The notes below the pieces were generated by a model. That model had not been told where the DNA came from, made no database searches, and saw only the letters and a program-made list of their open reading frames with translations. A program made the translations under genes and the position numbers. A stretch of 64,000 nucleotides of DNA, from NCBI GenBank assembly GCA_963698255.1, contig CAVOQD010000012.1:186001-250000 (forward strand), given 5' to 3'. Of this stretch, positions 17,742 to 27,423 are shown in pieces. This stretch comes from JAWKOK01 sp963698255. Lineage in GTDB: Bacteria; Chloroflexota; Anaerolineae; Caldilineales; Caldilineaceae. How positions within the stretch are numbered: the first letter of the stretch is position 1; each line of letters starts with the position of its first letter.

Positions 17742-18170
17742 ATGAGTTGGACACAACACCGTGTGACACTACAGCCCAAATCGCGTGGCTTCCACCTGGT
17801 GACGAGGGAAATCGTGCAACAGATCCCTGCGATGAGCACCATCAGAGTCGGACTTGCCCACATCTTCATCCAGCATACGTCAGCGTCCCTGGCCATCAAT
17901 GAAAATGCCGACCCGGAAGTCCGGGTCGACATGGAGTCCTTCTTCAATCGGTTGGCACGCGAAAACGAACCGTACTACACCCACACCTACGAAGGAGCGG
18001 ACGACATGCCCGCCCATCTCAAGTCAGTGATGCTGGGCAGCAGCGTGACCATTCCCATCACGGATGGGCGGCTCAATCTGGGCACATGGCAAGGCATCTA
18101 TCTGTGTGAACACCGGGATCGGGGCGGCGCCCGCCGGCTTGTGGTCACGATTCACGGCGAGCACGGATGA
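17742..18170 (+). CDS. YjbQ/UPF0047 family protein
   Basis: This is a 142-residue protein of the widespread YjbQ family, whose members show weak thiamine-phosphate synthase activity; the true role is unsettled. Conserved features are visible: HTSASLAINENADPEVR, HTYEGADDMPAHLKS, LNLGTWQGIYLCEHRD and RRLVVTIHG. The histidines and Glu in these phrases form the presumed active site. The start at 17742 is preceded by GCAGGAGAACTT. It follows the kinase by 16 bp and may be co-transcribed with it. Confidence 0.87.
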   Translation: MSWTQHRVTLQPKSRGFHLVTREIVQQIPAMSTIRVGLAHIFIQHTSASLAINENADPEVRVDMESFFNRLARENEPYYTHTYEGADDMPAHLKSVMLGSSVTIPITDGRLNLGTWQGIYLCEHRDRGGARRLVVTIHGEHG

Positions 18171-18303
18171 TGGCTGTTCCATGGACAGATAAGGTACACA
18201 GATGGCGCACACAGATAGTGACGACAGCAGCCCCGACATGGCGCCTTCCAGCCAATTCGTGCGGCCGTCGATGGCCACCAAGTCGGCGCAGGACAGTGCC
18301 GGA

Positions 18304-18846
18304 CTAGCCGGCCACTTCATCGCCGTGCGGGCGGATCAAGAAGGACCATACGATGGCTACGACGCCAATGACCATGAGGATGACGCCGCTGATAAACGTC
18401 AGGTTGAAGCCCTGCATGCGCGAAAAATAGACGAGAAAACCCCACAACATCAGCAAGGCGTTGAAGAAAATCGGTCCCCAGGAAAACGGAGTCTCACCCC
18501 GGTCAAAGAAGCTGTGCCACAATCCAAGACCACCGTAGATCAGCAGACCTGCGGCCAGCAACGAATAGCCGGTCCTGACATCAACCCACCCAAACCACGC
18601 GGCTGCCAGCAGCCCGCCACCGATCACGATGCCGGTAATGCCACGGATCAGCCCGCTCTTGGACTTTTTGTTTTTCTGGACAGTGGCCCCGATTGCCTGG
18701 GTAATGCCCGAAATGAAAATGTAGGCGGCAGCCACCATCCCAATGTAGACAATCGCCTGATCAGGTTGGGCTAAAATATAGATACCCAACACAACTGCAA
18801 TGACGCCTTGCGCCAGCACAAGCCACCAAAGATTATCTTTTTTCAC
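18304..18846 (-). CDS. DUF308 / HdeD-like membrane protein
   Basis: This is a 180-residue integral membrane protein with about six hydrophobic helices arranged as paired hairpins, as in DUF308/HdeD proteins. It starts MKKDNLWWLVLAQGVIAVVLG, continues with repeated GI..I..GG patterns and ends with a short charged tail. HdeD of E. coli is linked to acid resistance, but the function of most members is unknown. The upstream GAGAACAAAC (minus strand) provides a plausible ribosome site. The gene converges on YjbQ across a 133-bp spacer in which I see no clear element. Confidence 0.8.
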   Translation of the reverse strand: MKKDNLWWLVLAQGVIAVVLGIYILAQPDQAIVYIGMVAAAYIFISGITQAIGATVQKNKKSKSGLIRGITGIVIGGGLLAAAWFGWVDVRTGYSLLAAGLLIYGGLGLWHSFFDRGETPFSWGPIFFNALLMLWGFLVYFSRMQGFNLTFISGVILMVIGVVAIVWSFLIRPHGDEVAG

Positions 18847-19011
18847 GGTTTGTTCTCCTTCTACGATGAATATGGTTGATCAAAAAGATTGCATCTCTTG
18901 ATTGCCGTGCGGCTGTCGCGCCCAGCAATCGGGATGATTATACCGTCGAATAGTCGATGATCGTAACCCGCAAAACTGGCTGGTATGTGCGACTGATCCG
19001 ACGATGGTCCG

Positions 19012-19041
19012 TTGGGGCAGATTTTTCGACTGTGCTACACT
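19012..19041 (+). promoter_or_regulatory. Putative promoter of the PLP enzyme gene
   Basis: TTGGGG (19012-19017) and TACACT (19036-19041) are 18 bp apart, 43 bp upstream of the start at 19084. The spacing and -10 match those before the pyrophosphatase gene. Confidence 0.4.
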
Positions 19042-19083
19042 GCCGATAGACTTTAATTGACCATAAATGAGAGGGTTTGGAAC

Positions 19084-20274
19084 ATGTCGCAAGAGGAATT
19101 TGAACACAAAGCCGGTCCAGGAACGCTGGCGGTCTGGGCTGGTGAAGAAGGCGGCGGCTGGGAGCGTTCGACCCAGATACCGGTGGTGCACAGCGTCTCG
19201 TTTGGCTACGACGATCTGGACACCTGGCAAGCAGTCGCATTGGGCAAGGAGAGCGGCCATATCTACAGCCGCAACACCAATCCGACAGTCGCTGCGTTTG
19301 AGGAGAAGATTCGCAGGCTTGAAGACGCCGAAGCGGCGACCAGCTTCGCCACAGGCATGGCCGCCATCAGCAACACGCTCCACACATTGCTCAAACCGGG
19401 CGACCGTGTGGTCTCGGTCAAGGATACCTACGGCGGCAGCAATCAGATCTTTGCGGAATTTCTGCCGCGACTCAATATCGACGTCGTACTCTGCGACACG
19501 ACCGACTTCGACGCCATCGAGGCCGAGATCGCCAACGGGCTGCACCGTGCTCTACATGGAGAGCCCGACCAATCCCACGCTCAAGATCATGGACATTCCG
19601 CGGCTGGCCGCGGCCGGACACAGCGCCGGCGCCACCGTCATCGTCGACAACACCTTTGCCACACCCATCAACACCAACCCACTGACACTGGGCGCTGACC
19701 TGGTTGTCCACAGCGCCACCAAGTATCTGGGCGGCCATGCCGACGCGCTGGGCGGCGTCGTCTGCGGTGACCGGGAACTGGTTCAAGCGCATCTACCACT
19801 ATCGCGAGATCAACGGCGCGACGCTCGGACCCGATGGCCGCCTATCTGTTGCTGCGCGGCATGAAGACGCTCCATCTGCGCATCCGCCAGCAGAATGTCA
19901 GCGCCATGGCCATCGCCCACTTCCTGGAAGATCATCCGTCGGTCGAAACTGTGCTCTATCCCGGCCTGCGAAGCCACGAGAACCACGACATCGCCGCCCG
20001 GCAGATGCGCGGCTTCGGCGGCATGCTCAGTTTTGCGCCGGTCGGCGGCTACGACGCCGTGCGGCGCATTCTGCCCAGGCTGCGCTACGCCCACGCCGCC
20101 GCCAACCTGGGCGCGGTCGAGACCATCGTCGGCCCGCCGGCGACGACCAGCCACGTCGAAGTGCCGGCCGATCAGCGGGCCGCCCTCGGCATTCCCGAGG
20201 GCCTGATCCGCTACTCGACCGGCATCGAGGAGACATCCGATCTCATCGCCGATCTGGAGCAGGCGCTGGGCTAA
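19084..20274 (+). CDS. Cys/Met metabolism PLP-dependent enzyme (cystathionine gamma-synthase/lyase type), three frameshifts
   Basis: This is a PLP enzyme of the cystathionine gamma-synthase superfamily, acting in methionine or cysteine interconversion. Visible motifs are YSRNTNPTVAAFEEKI, the cofactor-loop FATGMAAISNTLHTLL, the Asp strand VIVDNTFATP and the Schiff-base lysine in HSATKYLGGHAD. The C-terminal LRYAHAAANLGAVETIV and GLIRYSTGIEETSDLI segments are typical. Net insertions fall near 19545, 19785 and 19828; the restored protein is about 396 residues, the usual length. Whether it is a synthase, a lyase or a homocysteine synthase cannot be decided from motifs alone. Confidence 0.85.
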
Positions 20275-20320
20275 CGATCGGCAGATCGATTGCGAGCAAC
20301 TGTACGGCCCTGTACACTCG

Positions 20321-20401
20321 ATAGACCGCGGATTCGGGCGGACAGAAACCGGCTTGATTCGGATTGTATTCGCGAACAGCTCATCCACCTAATCCGCGGT
20401 C
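20321..20401. repeat. Inverted repeat, CCGCGGAT family, copy 2
   Basis: GACCGCGGATT (20324-20334) pairs with AATCCGCGGTC (20391-20401). The interior is degenerate compared with copies at 3921 and 61741. It lies between the PLP enzyme and the tRNA promoter. Confidence 0.6.
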
Positions 20402-20459
20402 ACATTTTCATCGCAGTGCCGTCAGTATGGTTACGATTGCAATATGTAGCGCGCGAAAC

Positions 20460-20488
20460 TTGCTCAGCCGACCCATCCGGCTTATAAT
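20460..20488 (+). promoter_or_regulatory. Promoter of tRNA-Ser
   Basis: TTGCTC (20460-20465) and a consensus TATAAT (20483-20488) are 17 bp apart; the tRNA begins 14 nt downstream, fitting initiation close to the mature 5' end. Confidence 0.65.
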
Positions 20489-20500
20489 AAGGAGCGTTCT

Positions 20501-20592
<92 letters not shown>

Positions 20593-20605
20593 AGTTCTTG
20601 AAGAT

Positions 20606-20755
20606 TCGTGTGTTTTCACCGCTCCGTCAGGTGCTGGGTCCTGTGCGGCAGAGCACTGTGAACCCCGTCAGGGTCGGAAGGCAGCAGCGGTAAGCAGCCC
20701 GTTCTGGGTGACACGGGAGAGCCTGGTGTCGCTGGCGGAGCGGTGAAAGCACACG
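20606..20755 (+). ncRNA. ffs: Signal recognition particle RNA (small bacterial 4.5S type)
   Basis: The RNA core contains the conserved SRP domain IV pattern: GTCAGGGTCGGAAGGCAGCAG (about 20668-20688), with the GGAA tetraloop-like apex and asymmetric internal loop that bind Ffh. The ends close through TTCGTGTG/CACACGAA and CACCGCTCCG/CGGAGCGGTG. The right end runs into TTTTTT at 20757, making the closing helix a terminator. It starts 15 bp after the tRNA and is probably transcribed with it. Exact mature ends are estimates. Confidence 0.88.
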
Positions 20756-20810
20756 AATTTTTTGTGACCCCGAATCACGCCTCTACAATCAAACTCAAGG
20801 GAAAAACGCC

Positions 20811-22289
20811 ATGAACTTCTTTGAGAAGCTGGATGCCGCGGTCGAACGCAATCAGAGCCTGCTCTGTATTGGACTCGATCCGGATCCGGCCCATATTCCC
20901 GCGCGCTATCGGTCCGGCAACGATTCCGCCGAAAGCGTCATCGACGCCATTTTGGCCTGGAATCGTGCCGTCATCGAGGAGACCGCCGATCTGGTCTGCG
21001 CCTACAAGCCCAACATCGCCTTCTATGAAGCGCTGGGCGAGCCGGGCATGGAGCTGCTGCGCCGTACCTTGGCGCTGATCCCCGAAGACGATCCCCGTCA
21101 TTCTGGACGCCAAACGGGGCGACATCGGCTCGACGGCCGCAGCCTATGCACAGGCCTGTTTCGAGGATCTGGGCGTCGATGCCGTGACGCTCAGCCCCTA
21201 CCTCGGCCGCGACAGCGTCGACCCGTTCGCCGCCTACGACGGACAAGGGACTCTTCGTTCTCTGCCACACCTCCAACCCCAGCGCCGGCGACTTCCAGAC
21301 CCTGGAGATCAACGACTGGCGCACGCTGGATCGCGAACCGAACCAGCCGCTCTATTTGCGGGTGGCACGCGAGGCAACCGGCTGGTCGCCCAATGTGGGC
21401 CTGGTCGTCGGCGCCACCTACCCCGAGGCGCTGGCCGATGTCCGAGACGTTGCGCCGGACGCCTGGTTCCTGGTACCCGGCATCGGCGCGCAGGGCGGCG
21501 ATCTGGCCGCCACGCTGGACGCGGGTCTGCGCGCCGACGGCAAGGGGCTGATCATCAATGTGAGCCGGGGGGTCAGCCTGGCCGAGAACCATGGCGAAGC
21601 AGCGATGGAAGATTCGAGATGAGATCAATGTGGGGCGAGGTGCGAAGAACAATGAACAAAGAACAAAGACCGATAAATCGACCGCGCCGTTGTCTGCCGA
21701 TCTTCGATCTTTGATCTTGGCCCTACCCGATCTGGGCGCGGTCAAATTCGGCGACTTCACCCTGGCCAGCGGCAAGCAATCGCCCTTCTATATCGACCTG
21801 CGTCTGCTGGTCAGCCGACCGGCGGTGCTGGCGCTGGCGGCCAAAGCCTACGCCACGATCCTGGCCGGCATCGAGCACGATCGCATCGCGGGCGTGCCCT
21901 ATGCGGCGCTGCCCATCGGCACGGCGGTCTCGCTGGAAGCCGATGTGCCGCTGATCTACCCGCGCAAGGAGGCCAAGGCCTACGGCATGGGCAAGCAGAT
22001 CGAAGGCGCGTGGCATGCTGGTGAGCGCATCGTCGTCATCGAGGATCTGATCACCAGCGGCGGCAGCATCGTCAAGAGCGTCGAAGCCATGCGCGAGGCC
22101 GGCCTGGTCATCGAAGACGCCATCGTGCTCATCGACCGCGAACAGGGCGGCGTCGAAAACCTGGCCGCGGCCGGCATCAAAGCCCACAGCGTCTTCAAAC
22201 TGGACCAGATCCTCGATGTGCTGGTGGAGCACGGCAAACTGAGCGAAGCCAAACGCAGCGAAGTGCTGGCATTTGTGGGCAGGCGCTAG
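20811..22289 (+). CDS. pyrF-pyrE: PyrF-PyrE fusion: orotidine 5'-phosphate decarboxylase and orotate phosphoribosyltransferase, three frameshifts
   Basis: The N-terminal part is a type 2 orotidine 5'-phosphate decarboxylase with LLCIGLDPDP, the active-site LDAKRGDIGSTAAAYA, FVLCHTSNPSA and the C-terminal FLVPGIGAQGGD. The second part is orotate phosphoribosyltransferase with KFGDFTLASGKQSPFYIDLR and the PRPP-binding IVVIEDLITSGGSI. Together they perform the last two steps of UMP synthesis. Net single-base insertions fall near 21095 (GACGATCCCC), 21252 (GGGACTC) and 21605. The last separates the two domains only by frame: the sequence then reads IRDEIN, a linker I associate with such fusions. 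A separate pyrF ending at 21622 and pyrE starting at 21591 is the alternative. Confidence 0.82.
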
Positions 22290-22404
22290 TATAATTGGTC
22301 ACCGGTAGTCTGTCGCTTGCACAAGTCGGGGCTTCGGGCAGGTTTGGACCGGATATTTCGCTGAGCACTGACGACTTTGCCACACATTTCATTGAGGGTC
22401 GACT

Positions 22405-23040
22405 GTGGTCGTATACAGTAGGGTGGAAGTTGCAGAACGGATGGATACTGAGGAGTTTTTTCGTGACGCGCCCGAAGACCGGAAGGCCGAACTGATCGAT
22501 GGAGTTATGATAATGCCCTCTCCCCCGCTGACCATTCACGAACAACTCTTCTCTTTTCTATTTCGATTACTTGGAGGCTACACCGAAGAACTTGGGCTAG
22601 GTGAGATCTTCGGTTCACGTACTGCAGTAGCGTTGGACGCCAACAATGCACCGGAACCGGACATTCTTTTCGTTTCAGCCGATCGACGCCACATCATCCA
22701 AGAGAAAGGCGTGATGGGCGCCCCGGATTTGGTGATCGAGATATTGTCTGCCGGCACAGTGCGCTACGATCGCGGCGCCAAGTTCGATACATATGGCGGC
22801 GCCAAGTTCGATGCATATGAACGTGCAGGCGTTCACGAGTTGTGGCTGATCGATCCCTATGGTCCCGCTGGGACGGAATTCTACCGTCTTGAAGGAGGGC
22901 GCTTTCAGCCATTCATTCCTGATGCAGACGGCATTTTGCGATCTGCATCAGTCAACGGGTTCTGGATTGATGTGAACTGGCTCTGGCCTCGAGAGCGATT
23001 TGTGGCTGTGTCACAAGCGTTGACCCAAATTCTTTCATGA
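22405..23040 (+). CDS. Uma2 family endonuclease-like protein (DUF820)
   Basis: This is a PD-(D/E)XK-fold protein of the Uma2 family, very common in Chloroflexota and cyanobacteria; its physiological role is unknown. Family landmarks are EFFRDAPEDRKAELIDGVM, the acidic active-site strand EPDILFV, then LVIEILSAGT and HELWLIDPY. It starts at GTG 22405. An almost perfect 24-nt tandem duplication (22772-22795 and 22796-22819) repeats GAKFDTYG/GAKFDAYE in the helix before HELWLIDP, where the family normally has only one copy. The stop overlaps the pyrD start, so the two are translationally coupled. Confidence 0.83.
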   Translation: MVVYSRVEVAERMDTEEFFRDAPEDRKAELIDGVMIMPSPPLTIHEQLFSFLFRLLGGYTEELGLGEIFGSRTAVALDANNAPEPDILFVSADRRHIIQEKGVMGAPDLVIEILSAGTVRYDRGAKFDTYGGAKFDAYERAGVHELWLIDPYGPAGTEFYRLEGGRFQPFIPDADGILRSASVNGFWIDVNWLWPRERFVAVSQALTQILS

Positions 23041-24026
23041 TGACCAACACCGTTATCGAGTTTCTCGATCAGATCATGCCCACCCCGCTCGTGCTGGCCA
23101 GCGGCATCTGGGGGACGACGGCCAGCCTCATGGAGCGGGCGGCGCGGGCCGGCTGCGGCGCGGTGACGGCCAAGAGCTGCGGTCCTGTGCCGCGGGCGGG
23201 CCATGTCAACCCATCCTGCGTGGCCTGGGAGCACGGGCTGATCAACGCCATCGGGCTGGCCAATCCGGGGGCCGAGGCCGAGGTCGAGCTGCTGGCAGCC
23301 ACGAAGCAGGCGTTGTCGCCGCTGGGCGTGCCGCTGATCGCCAGCATCTTCGCAGGCACGCCGGCCGAGTTCGGCAGGGTTGCCGCCACCGTCGCCCAGG
23401 CCCAGCCGGACATGATCGAGGTCAACATCTCCTGCCCCAACGTGGGCAGCGAGTTCGGCGAACCCTTTGCCGCCAATCCGCAGGACGCATCCGACGTGAC
23501 CGCGCATGTGAAGGCGGCCCTCGAAGGCTCGGGCATTCCCATCATCGTCAAACTGGCCCCCAACGTGCCCAGCGTGGCGCGCATCGCCCGTGCCGTGGTC
23601 GACGCCGGGGCCGACGCGATCTGCGCGATCAACACCATGCCCGGCCTGATCCTCGACATCGAGAGCGGACAGCCGATCTTGGCCAACCGCAGCGGCGGCC
23701 TCAGCGGACCGGCCATCAAGCCGATTGCGCTCAAGTGCGTCTACGACGTGCGCAAAGCCTGCCCGGACGTGCCCATCATCGGCACGGGCGGCGTCACGAC
23801 CGGCGCCGATGCCATCGAGATGCTCATGGCCGGTGCAACCGCGGTGGGCGTGGGCAGCGCCATCTACTTCCGCGGGCCGGACGCCATCAGCGACATCCTG
23901 GCCGAGATGCGGGCCTGGCTCGACGAACATGGGATCGACGACGTCAACATCGTGCGCAACCGGGCCCACCAGGAATGGCGCTATGGAACCGCACCGAGCG
24001 GCGCTCCCGTTCCGTCCGCCCACTGA
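23037..24026 (+). CDS. pyrD: Dihydroorotate dehydrogenase
   Basis: This is an FMN enzyme oxidising dihydroorotate to orotate, the step before PyrE. At 329 residues it is close to the class 1 length. It has the N-terminal PTPLVLASGIWGTT, the catalytic cysteine in EVNISCPNVG, the substrate/FMN lysine in IIVKLAPNV, NTMPG in place of the family N-T, RSGGLSGPAIKPIAL and IIGTGGVTTGADAIEMLMAGA. The Cys base argues for class 1, probably 1B, although no pyrK subunit gene is seen here. It overlaps the Uma2 stop by the ATGATG arrangement, so 23037 and 23040 are both possible starts. It lies in the same direction as pyrF-pyrE. Confidence 0.88.
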   Translation: MMTNTVIEFLDQIMPTPLVLASGIWGTTASLMERAARAGCGAVTAKSCGPVPRAGHVNPSCVAWEHGLINAIGLANPGAEAEVELLAATKQALSPLGVPLIASIFAGTPAEFGRVAATVAQAQPDMIEVNISCPNVGSEFGEPFAANPQDASDVTAHVKAALEGSGIPIIVKLAPNVPSVARIARAVVDAGADAICAINTMPGLILDIESGQPILANRSGGLSGPAIKPIALKCVYDVRKACPDVPIIGTGGVTTGADAIEMLMAGATAVGVGSAIYFRGPDAISDILAEMRAWLDEHGIDDVNIVRNRAHQEWRYGTAPSGAPVPSAH

Positions 24027-24404
24027 GCATAGACCCCGCAATGCCTGCTGCACGAACATAATGGCTTGAGTGACAATTCATAGGGCATGAGTACGGGCGG
24101 GAATGGCGCTGATTTCCCGAATCTTCCATCCGCCCGTTCTCGTGCCCGTTGTGCCATGTGCTGAATCGTTGACGAAGGGCACGTGATGGGCGGGCGCACT
24201 CATCAATGTAGTTGAATCTGTCTTCCCGCCCCAACACATGCCTCTTCGAGTCTCAACTGATCTTGAATGCACAGCCAAAATAATCCCTCGCCTGAATCGA
24301 TCCACAATCGATCTGGAACAGTCCCTTTGTACGATGATATATACTCAGAAAACGCTCCCTGCCAGTACACGTTAATGTTATTGTTTTCGACTCGCGAGGA
24401 AATT
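24027..24404. other. Intergenic region, no gene recognised
   Basis: I see no convincing coding region, RNA or long palindrome in these 378 bp. Several short minus-strand ORFs overlap each other without a ribosome site. The A+T-rich part 24330-24395 just before the aldehyde dehydrogenase is the probable promoter region. Confidence 0.4.
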
Positions 24405-25939
24405 ATGTCAACAACCAACGGCAGATCTGCCCCGGTACAATCTCTACATCAACGGCCAATGGCGTGCGCCCATGGCCGAACACTATCGCCCGGCCATCGA
24501 TCCGTCCAACGGCGAAGAGCTGGCCCAAATCGCACAGGCCGACATCGAGGACACGCGCCTGGCAATTCAGGCCGCCCGCGACGCCTTCGACGACGGCTAC
24601 TGGACATCCATGTCGCCCGGCGAACGCTCGCGCCTGCTGCACGCCGTGGTCGATGCGATCGAGGAACGCCAGCACGAGATCGCCGAGGCCGAGATGCGCA
24701 ACGGCGGCTGCACCTGGCGCAAGGCCTATCTCATGGACATTCCGGTCGGGCTGATCCACTTTCGCCATTTCGCCAAGCTGGCCGACTTCGAGCCGCTGGA
24801 GCCGGTGCCCCAGATCACCTTCCCGGCCATGTCGTACAATTATGTCAAGCGAGAGCCGATCGGCGTCTGCGGCCAGATCATCCCGTGGAACTTCCCCTTT
24901 CTCATGGCGATCTGGAAGATTGCGCCGGCGCTGGCCGCGGGCAACACGATCATCCTCAAGCCGGCCACCTACACGCCGCTCGAGCGCGCTGGTCCTGATC
25001 GAGATCATCCATGACACCGGTCTGCTGCCGCCGGGCGTGCTCAATCTGGTCACCGGTCCGGGCCAGGTGGTGGGGCCGGAACTGTGCGTCAACCCCATGG
25101 TCGACAAGATCGCGTTCACGGGCAGCACCGAGGTCGGTCGCGAGGTCATGCAGCAGGCGGCCAGCACCATCAAGAAGGTGACGCTGGAACTGGGCGGCAA
25201 AAGCCCCAACATCATTCTGGACGACGCCGATCTGGACGTGGCGGTGGACGGCAGCCTGTGGGCCACCTTCATGCACAACGGCCAGGCCTGCGAGAGCGGC
25301 ACCCGCCTCTTCGTGCCGTCGAGCATCTACGACGAGTTCATGGAGCGGCTGATTGCCCGGGCCAGCCGGCTCAAGGTCGGCCTGCAGAGCGACGGCGAGA
25401 CCGATCTGGGGCCGATCATCAGCGCGGGCCAGCGCGAGTCGGTGGAGGCGTACATCAAACTGGGCATCGAGGAAGGGGCCACGCCCGCCCTGCTGGGCAA
25501 GCGCCCCGACGATCCCGAACTGGCCGACGGCTTCTTCCTCACGCCGACCATCTTCACCGATGTCGACAACAGCATGCGCATCGCCCAGGAGGAGATCTTC
25601 GGGCCGGTGCTCTGCGTCATCAAGTACGACAGCCTTGAGGAGGCCATCCGCCAGGCCAACGACACGATCTACGGGCTGGCGGCCGGCGTCTGGAGCGCAG
25701 ACGTCGAGCGCGCCATCAGCGTGGCCAATCGCATCCGCGCCGGCACCATCTGGATCAACGACTACCATCTGATCAACGCCGAAGCGCCCTTCGGCGGCTA
25801 CAAACAGAGCGGCATCGGCCGCGAACTGGGCGAGTGGGGTCTCAAGGAGTACCTGGAGACCAAACACATCCACGTCGACTTGACGCGCACGCGTGAGTCC
25901 AAGTTCTGGTTTGATATTTTGGTGCCGCAGGGGGGATAA
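24405..25939 (+). CDS. Aldehyde dehydrogenase, NAD(P)-dependent, two frameshifts
   Basis: This enzyme oxidises an aldehyde to its acid. Key features are PWNFPFLMAIWKIAPALAAG, the Rossmann stretch with FTGSTEVGREVMQQAA, the general-base Glu in VTLELGGKSPNI, the catalytic Cys in HNGQACESGTRLFVP, and EEIFGPVLCVIKYD. The start at 24405 follows GCGAGGAAATT. One extra G near 24421 (AACGGCA) and one extra base near 24988 (GAGCGCGC) break the frame; removing them yields about 510 residues, as usual. The substrate class (betaine-, semialdehyde- or general aldehyde) cannot be told. Downstream it faces queA across a long palindrome. Confidence 0.87.
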
Positions 25940-25946
25940 GGAAGTA

Positions 25947-26076
25947 CTGCGTGCTGCTTGCTGCGTGAATTTGTCGCACACCGTGTAATCGCGGAACTGA
26001 GAACCCATGTCAGGTCCGACGTCCATTTACGCGAACCACGTCGCCAACAAGACCTCACGCAGCAAGCAGCACGCAG
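25947..26076. repeat. 22-bp inverted repeat, GCAGCAAGCAG family, copy 1
   Basis: CTGCGTGCTGCTTGCTGCGTGA (25947-25968) and its exact complement at 26055-26076 flank 86 bp of unique sequence between convergent aldh and queA genes. The same arms, closer together, recur at 28256-28299. Confidence 0.75.
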
Positions 26077-26106
26077 CAGTCGTTTGCTCTATCGTGCTTC
26101 ACACTT

Positions 26107-27249
26107 CTACAAAATCAACATCGCATCGCCAAAACTGTAGAACCGGTAGCCTTCCTGCTTGGCCACTTCATAGGCATTGAGCAACATACGCCGGCCCATA
26201 TCAACATCACCGCCCCCCTCTCCCCAGTCACCGGCATGGGGCTGGCCGACGAACGCGCTGACCATCATCAGCAGGCTGGAGCGCGGCAGGTGAAAGTTGG
26301 TCACCATCTTATCGACGGCGCGAAAGCGATAGCCGGGCCGGATGAAGAGGTCGACATCGCCGGCAAAAGCGGCCGTGCGCTTCCACGGACAGGCCAAGGT
26401 GTCATAGGGATCAAGACCCTGCGCGCCGGTTGCAGCCCACTCCAGGGTGCGCACCGTCGTCGTGCCCACGCCAACCACGCTGCCGCCCTGGAGCGTCACG
26501 TCATTGATGCGTCGCGCGGCCGCGGCCGTGACCTCGGCCCACTCGCTGTGGATCGTGTGATCCTCAATGCGCTCGGCCTCGACCGGCTTGAACGTATCCA
26601 GACCGACATGCAGCGTCACTGTCTCGAAGAGCACGTCGTTCCGCCGCAACGCCACCAACAGATCGGGCGTGAAGTGCAGCCCCGCCGTGGGCGCGGCAGC
26701 GCTGCCCTCCGGCCGGCTGAAGACCGTCTGATAGCGTTCCCGGTCGCCTGCGTATTCGGTGATGTAGGGCGGCAGCGGAATCTCGCCCAGTTCGTCCAGA
26801 TAGGGGTAGACCGGCTCGGAAAACTCGACGTTGCGCGTACCGGATGGGTTGACTGCGACGATGGACGCGGTCAGCGATCCATCTCGCTCAGCGGCCGGCG
26901 CTTCTTCGCCGGGCGGATCAAGCGTGATGATGACATCAGTCTGCACATTGCGGCCGCGGGTCAGGCACTCCCACAGGCGGCCATCATCGTCGAGAGGACG
27001 CAACAGGAAGACCTCAACCGCGCCGCCGGTCGCTTTGTGGCCATGCAGACGCGCGGGAATGACGCGGGTATCGTTGGCGACAAGCAGATCGCCGGCGTTC
27101 AGATAGTCGCCGATATCGGCGAAGCGGCGGTGTTCGATTCGCCCATCGGCACGATGCAGCACCATCAAGCGGCTGCTGTCGCGCGGCTCCGCCGGCTGTT
27201 GGGCGATATACTCGGCAGGCAGTTCGTAGTTGAAAAGATCGGTTAACAT
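26107..27249 (-). CDS. queA: S-adenosylmethionine:tRNA ribosyltransferase-isomerase
   Basis: This is a 380-residue cytoplasmic enzyme that transfers the ribosyl moiety of SAM to 7-aminomethyl-deazaguanine in tRNA, giving epoxyqueuosine. The characteristic N-terminus DLFNYELPAEYIAQQPAEPRD, then DTRVIPARL, a PLPPYI segment, the AAPTAGLHFTPDLL motif and the C-terminal NFHLPRSSLLMMVSAF are all present. Length and motifs match QueA throughout with no frameshift. No other queuosine gene is in the window. The gene converges on the aldehyde dehydrogenase. Confidence 0.93.
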   Translation of the reverse strand: MLTDLFNYELPAEYIAQQPAEPRDSSRLMVLHRADGRIEHRRFADIGDYLNAGDLLVANDTRVIPARLHGHKATGGAVEVFLLRPLDDDGRLWECLTRGRNVQTDVIITLDPPGEEAPAAERDGSLTASIVAVNPSGTRNVEFSEPVYPYLDELGEIPLPPYITEYAGDRERYQTVFSRPEGSAAAPTAGLHFTPDLLVALRRNDVLFETVTLHVGLDTFKPVEAERIEDHTIHSEWAEVTAAAARRINDVTLQGGSVVGVGTTTVRTLEWAATGAQGLDPYDTLACPWKRTAAFAGDVDLFIRPGYRFRAVDKMVTNFHLPRSSLLMMVSAFVGQPHAGDWGEGGGDVDMGRRMLLNAYEVAKQEGYRFYSFGDAMLIL

Positions 27250-27358
27250 TTGGCATCCAATTGGCGAACAATGTCTCGATAGCGATCATTGGGTTCAGGA
27301 TACCATTGGCCCGCTCGATTTCCGCAAAGAAAGTATCAGTCTCTACGGATTCGCCGAC

Positions 27359-27388
27359 TTGAGTTGATTCGGCTGCGGATGGTATGCT
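27359..27388 (+). promoter_or_regulatory. Putative promoter of the MscS channel gene
   Basis: TTGAGT (27359-27364) and TATGCT (27383-27388) are 18 bp apart, 36 bp upstream of the ATG at 27424, with AAGAGG as ribosome site in between. Confidence 0.5.
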
Positions 27389-27423
27389 GAAAGCCAAATC
27401 GAACAACAAAGAGGCCCGCACCC

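Noticed and set aside
22905..24059. 384-residue minus-strand ORF opposite pyrD
   Set aside because: The plus strand holds a complete dihydroorotate dehydrogenase; the antisense product is Gly/His/Arg-rich.
24027..24404. Several overlapping small minus-strand ORFs
   Set aside because: They are in mutually overlapping frames, lack ribosome sites and recognisable motifs.
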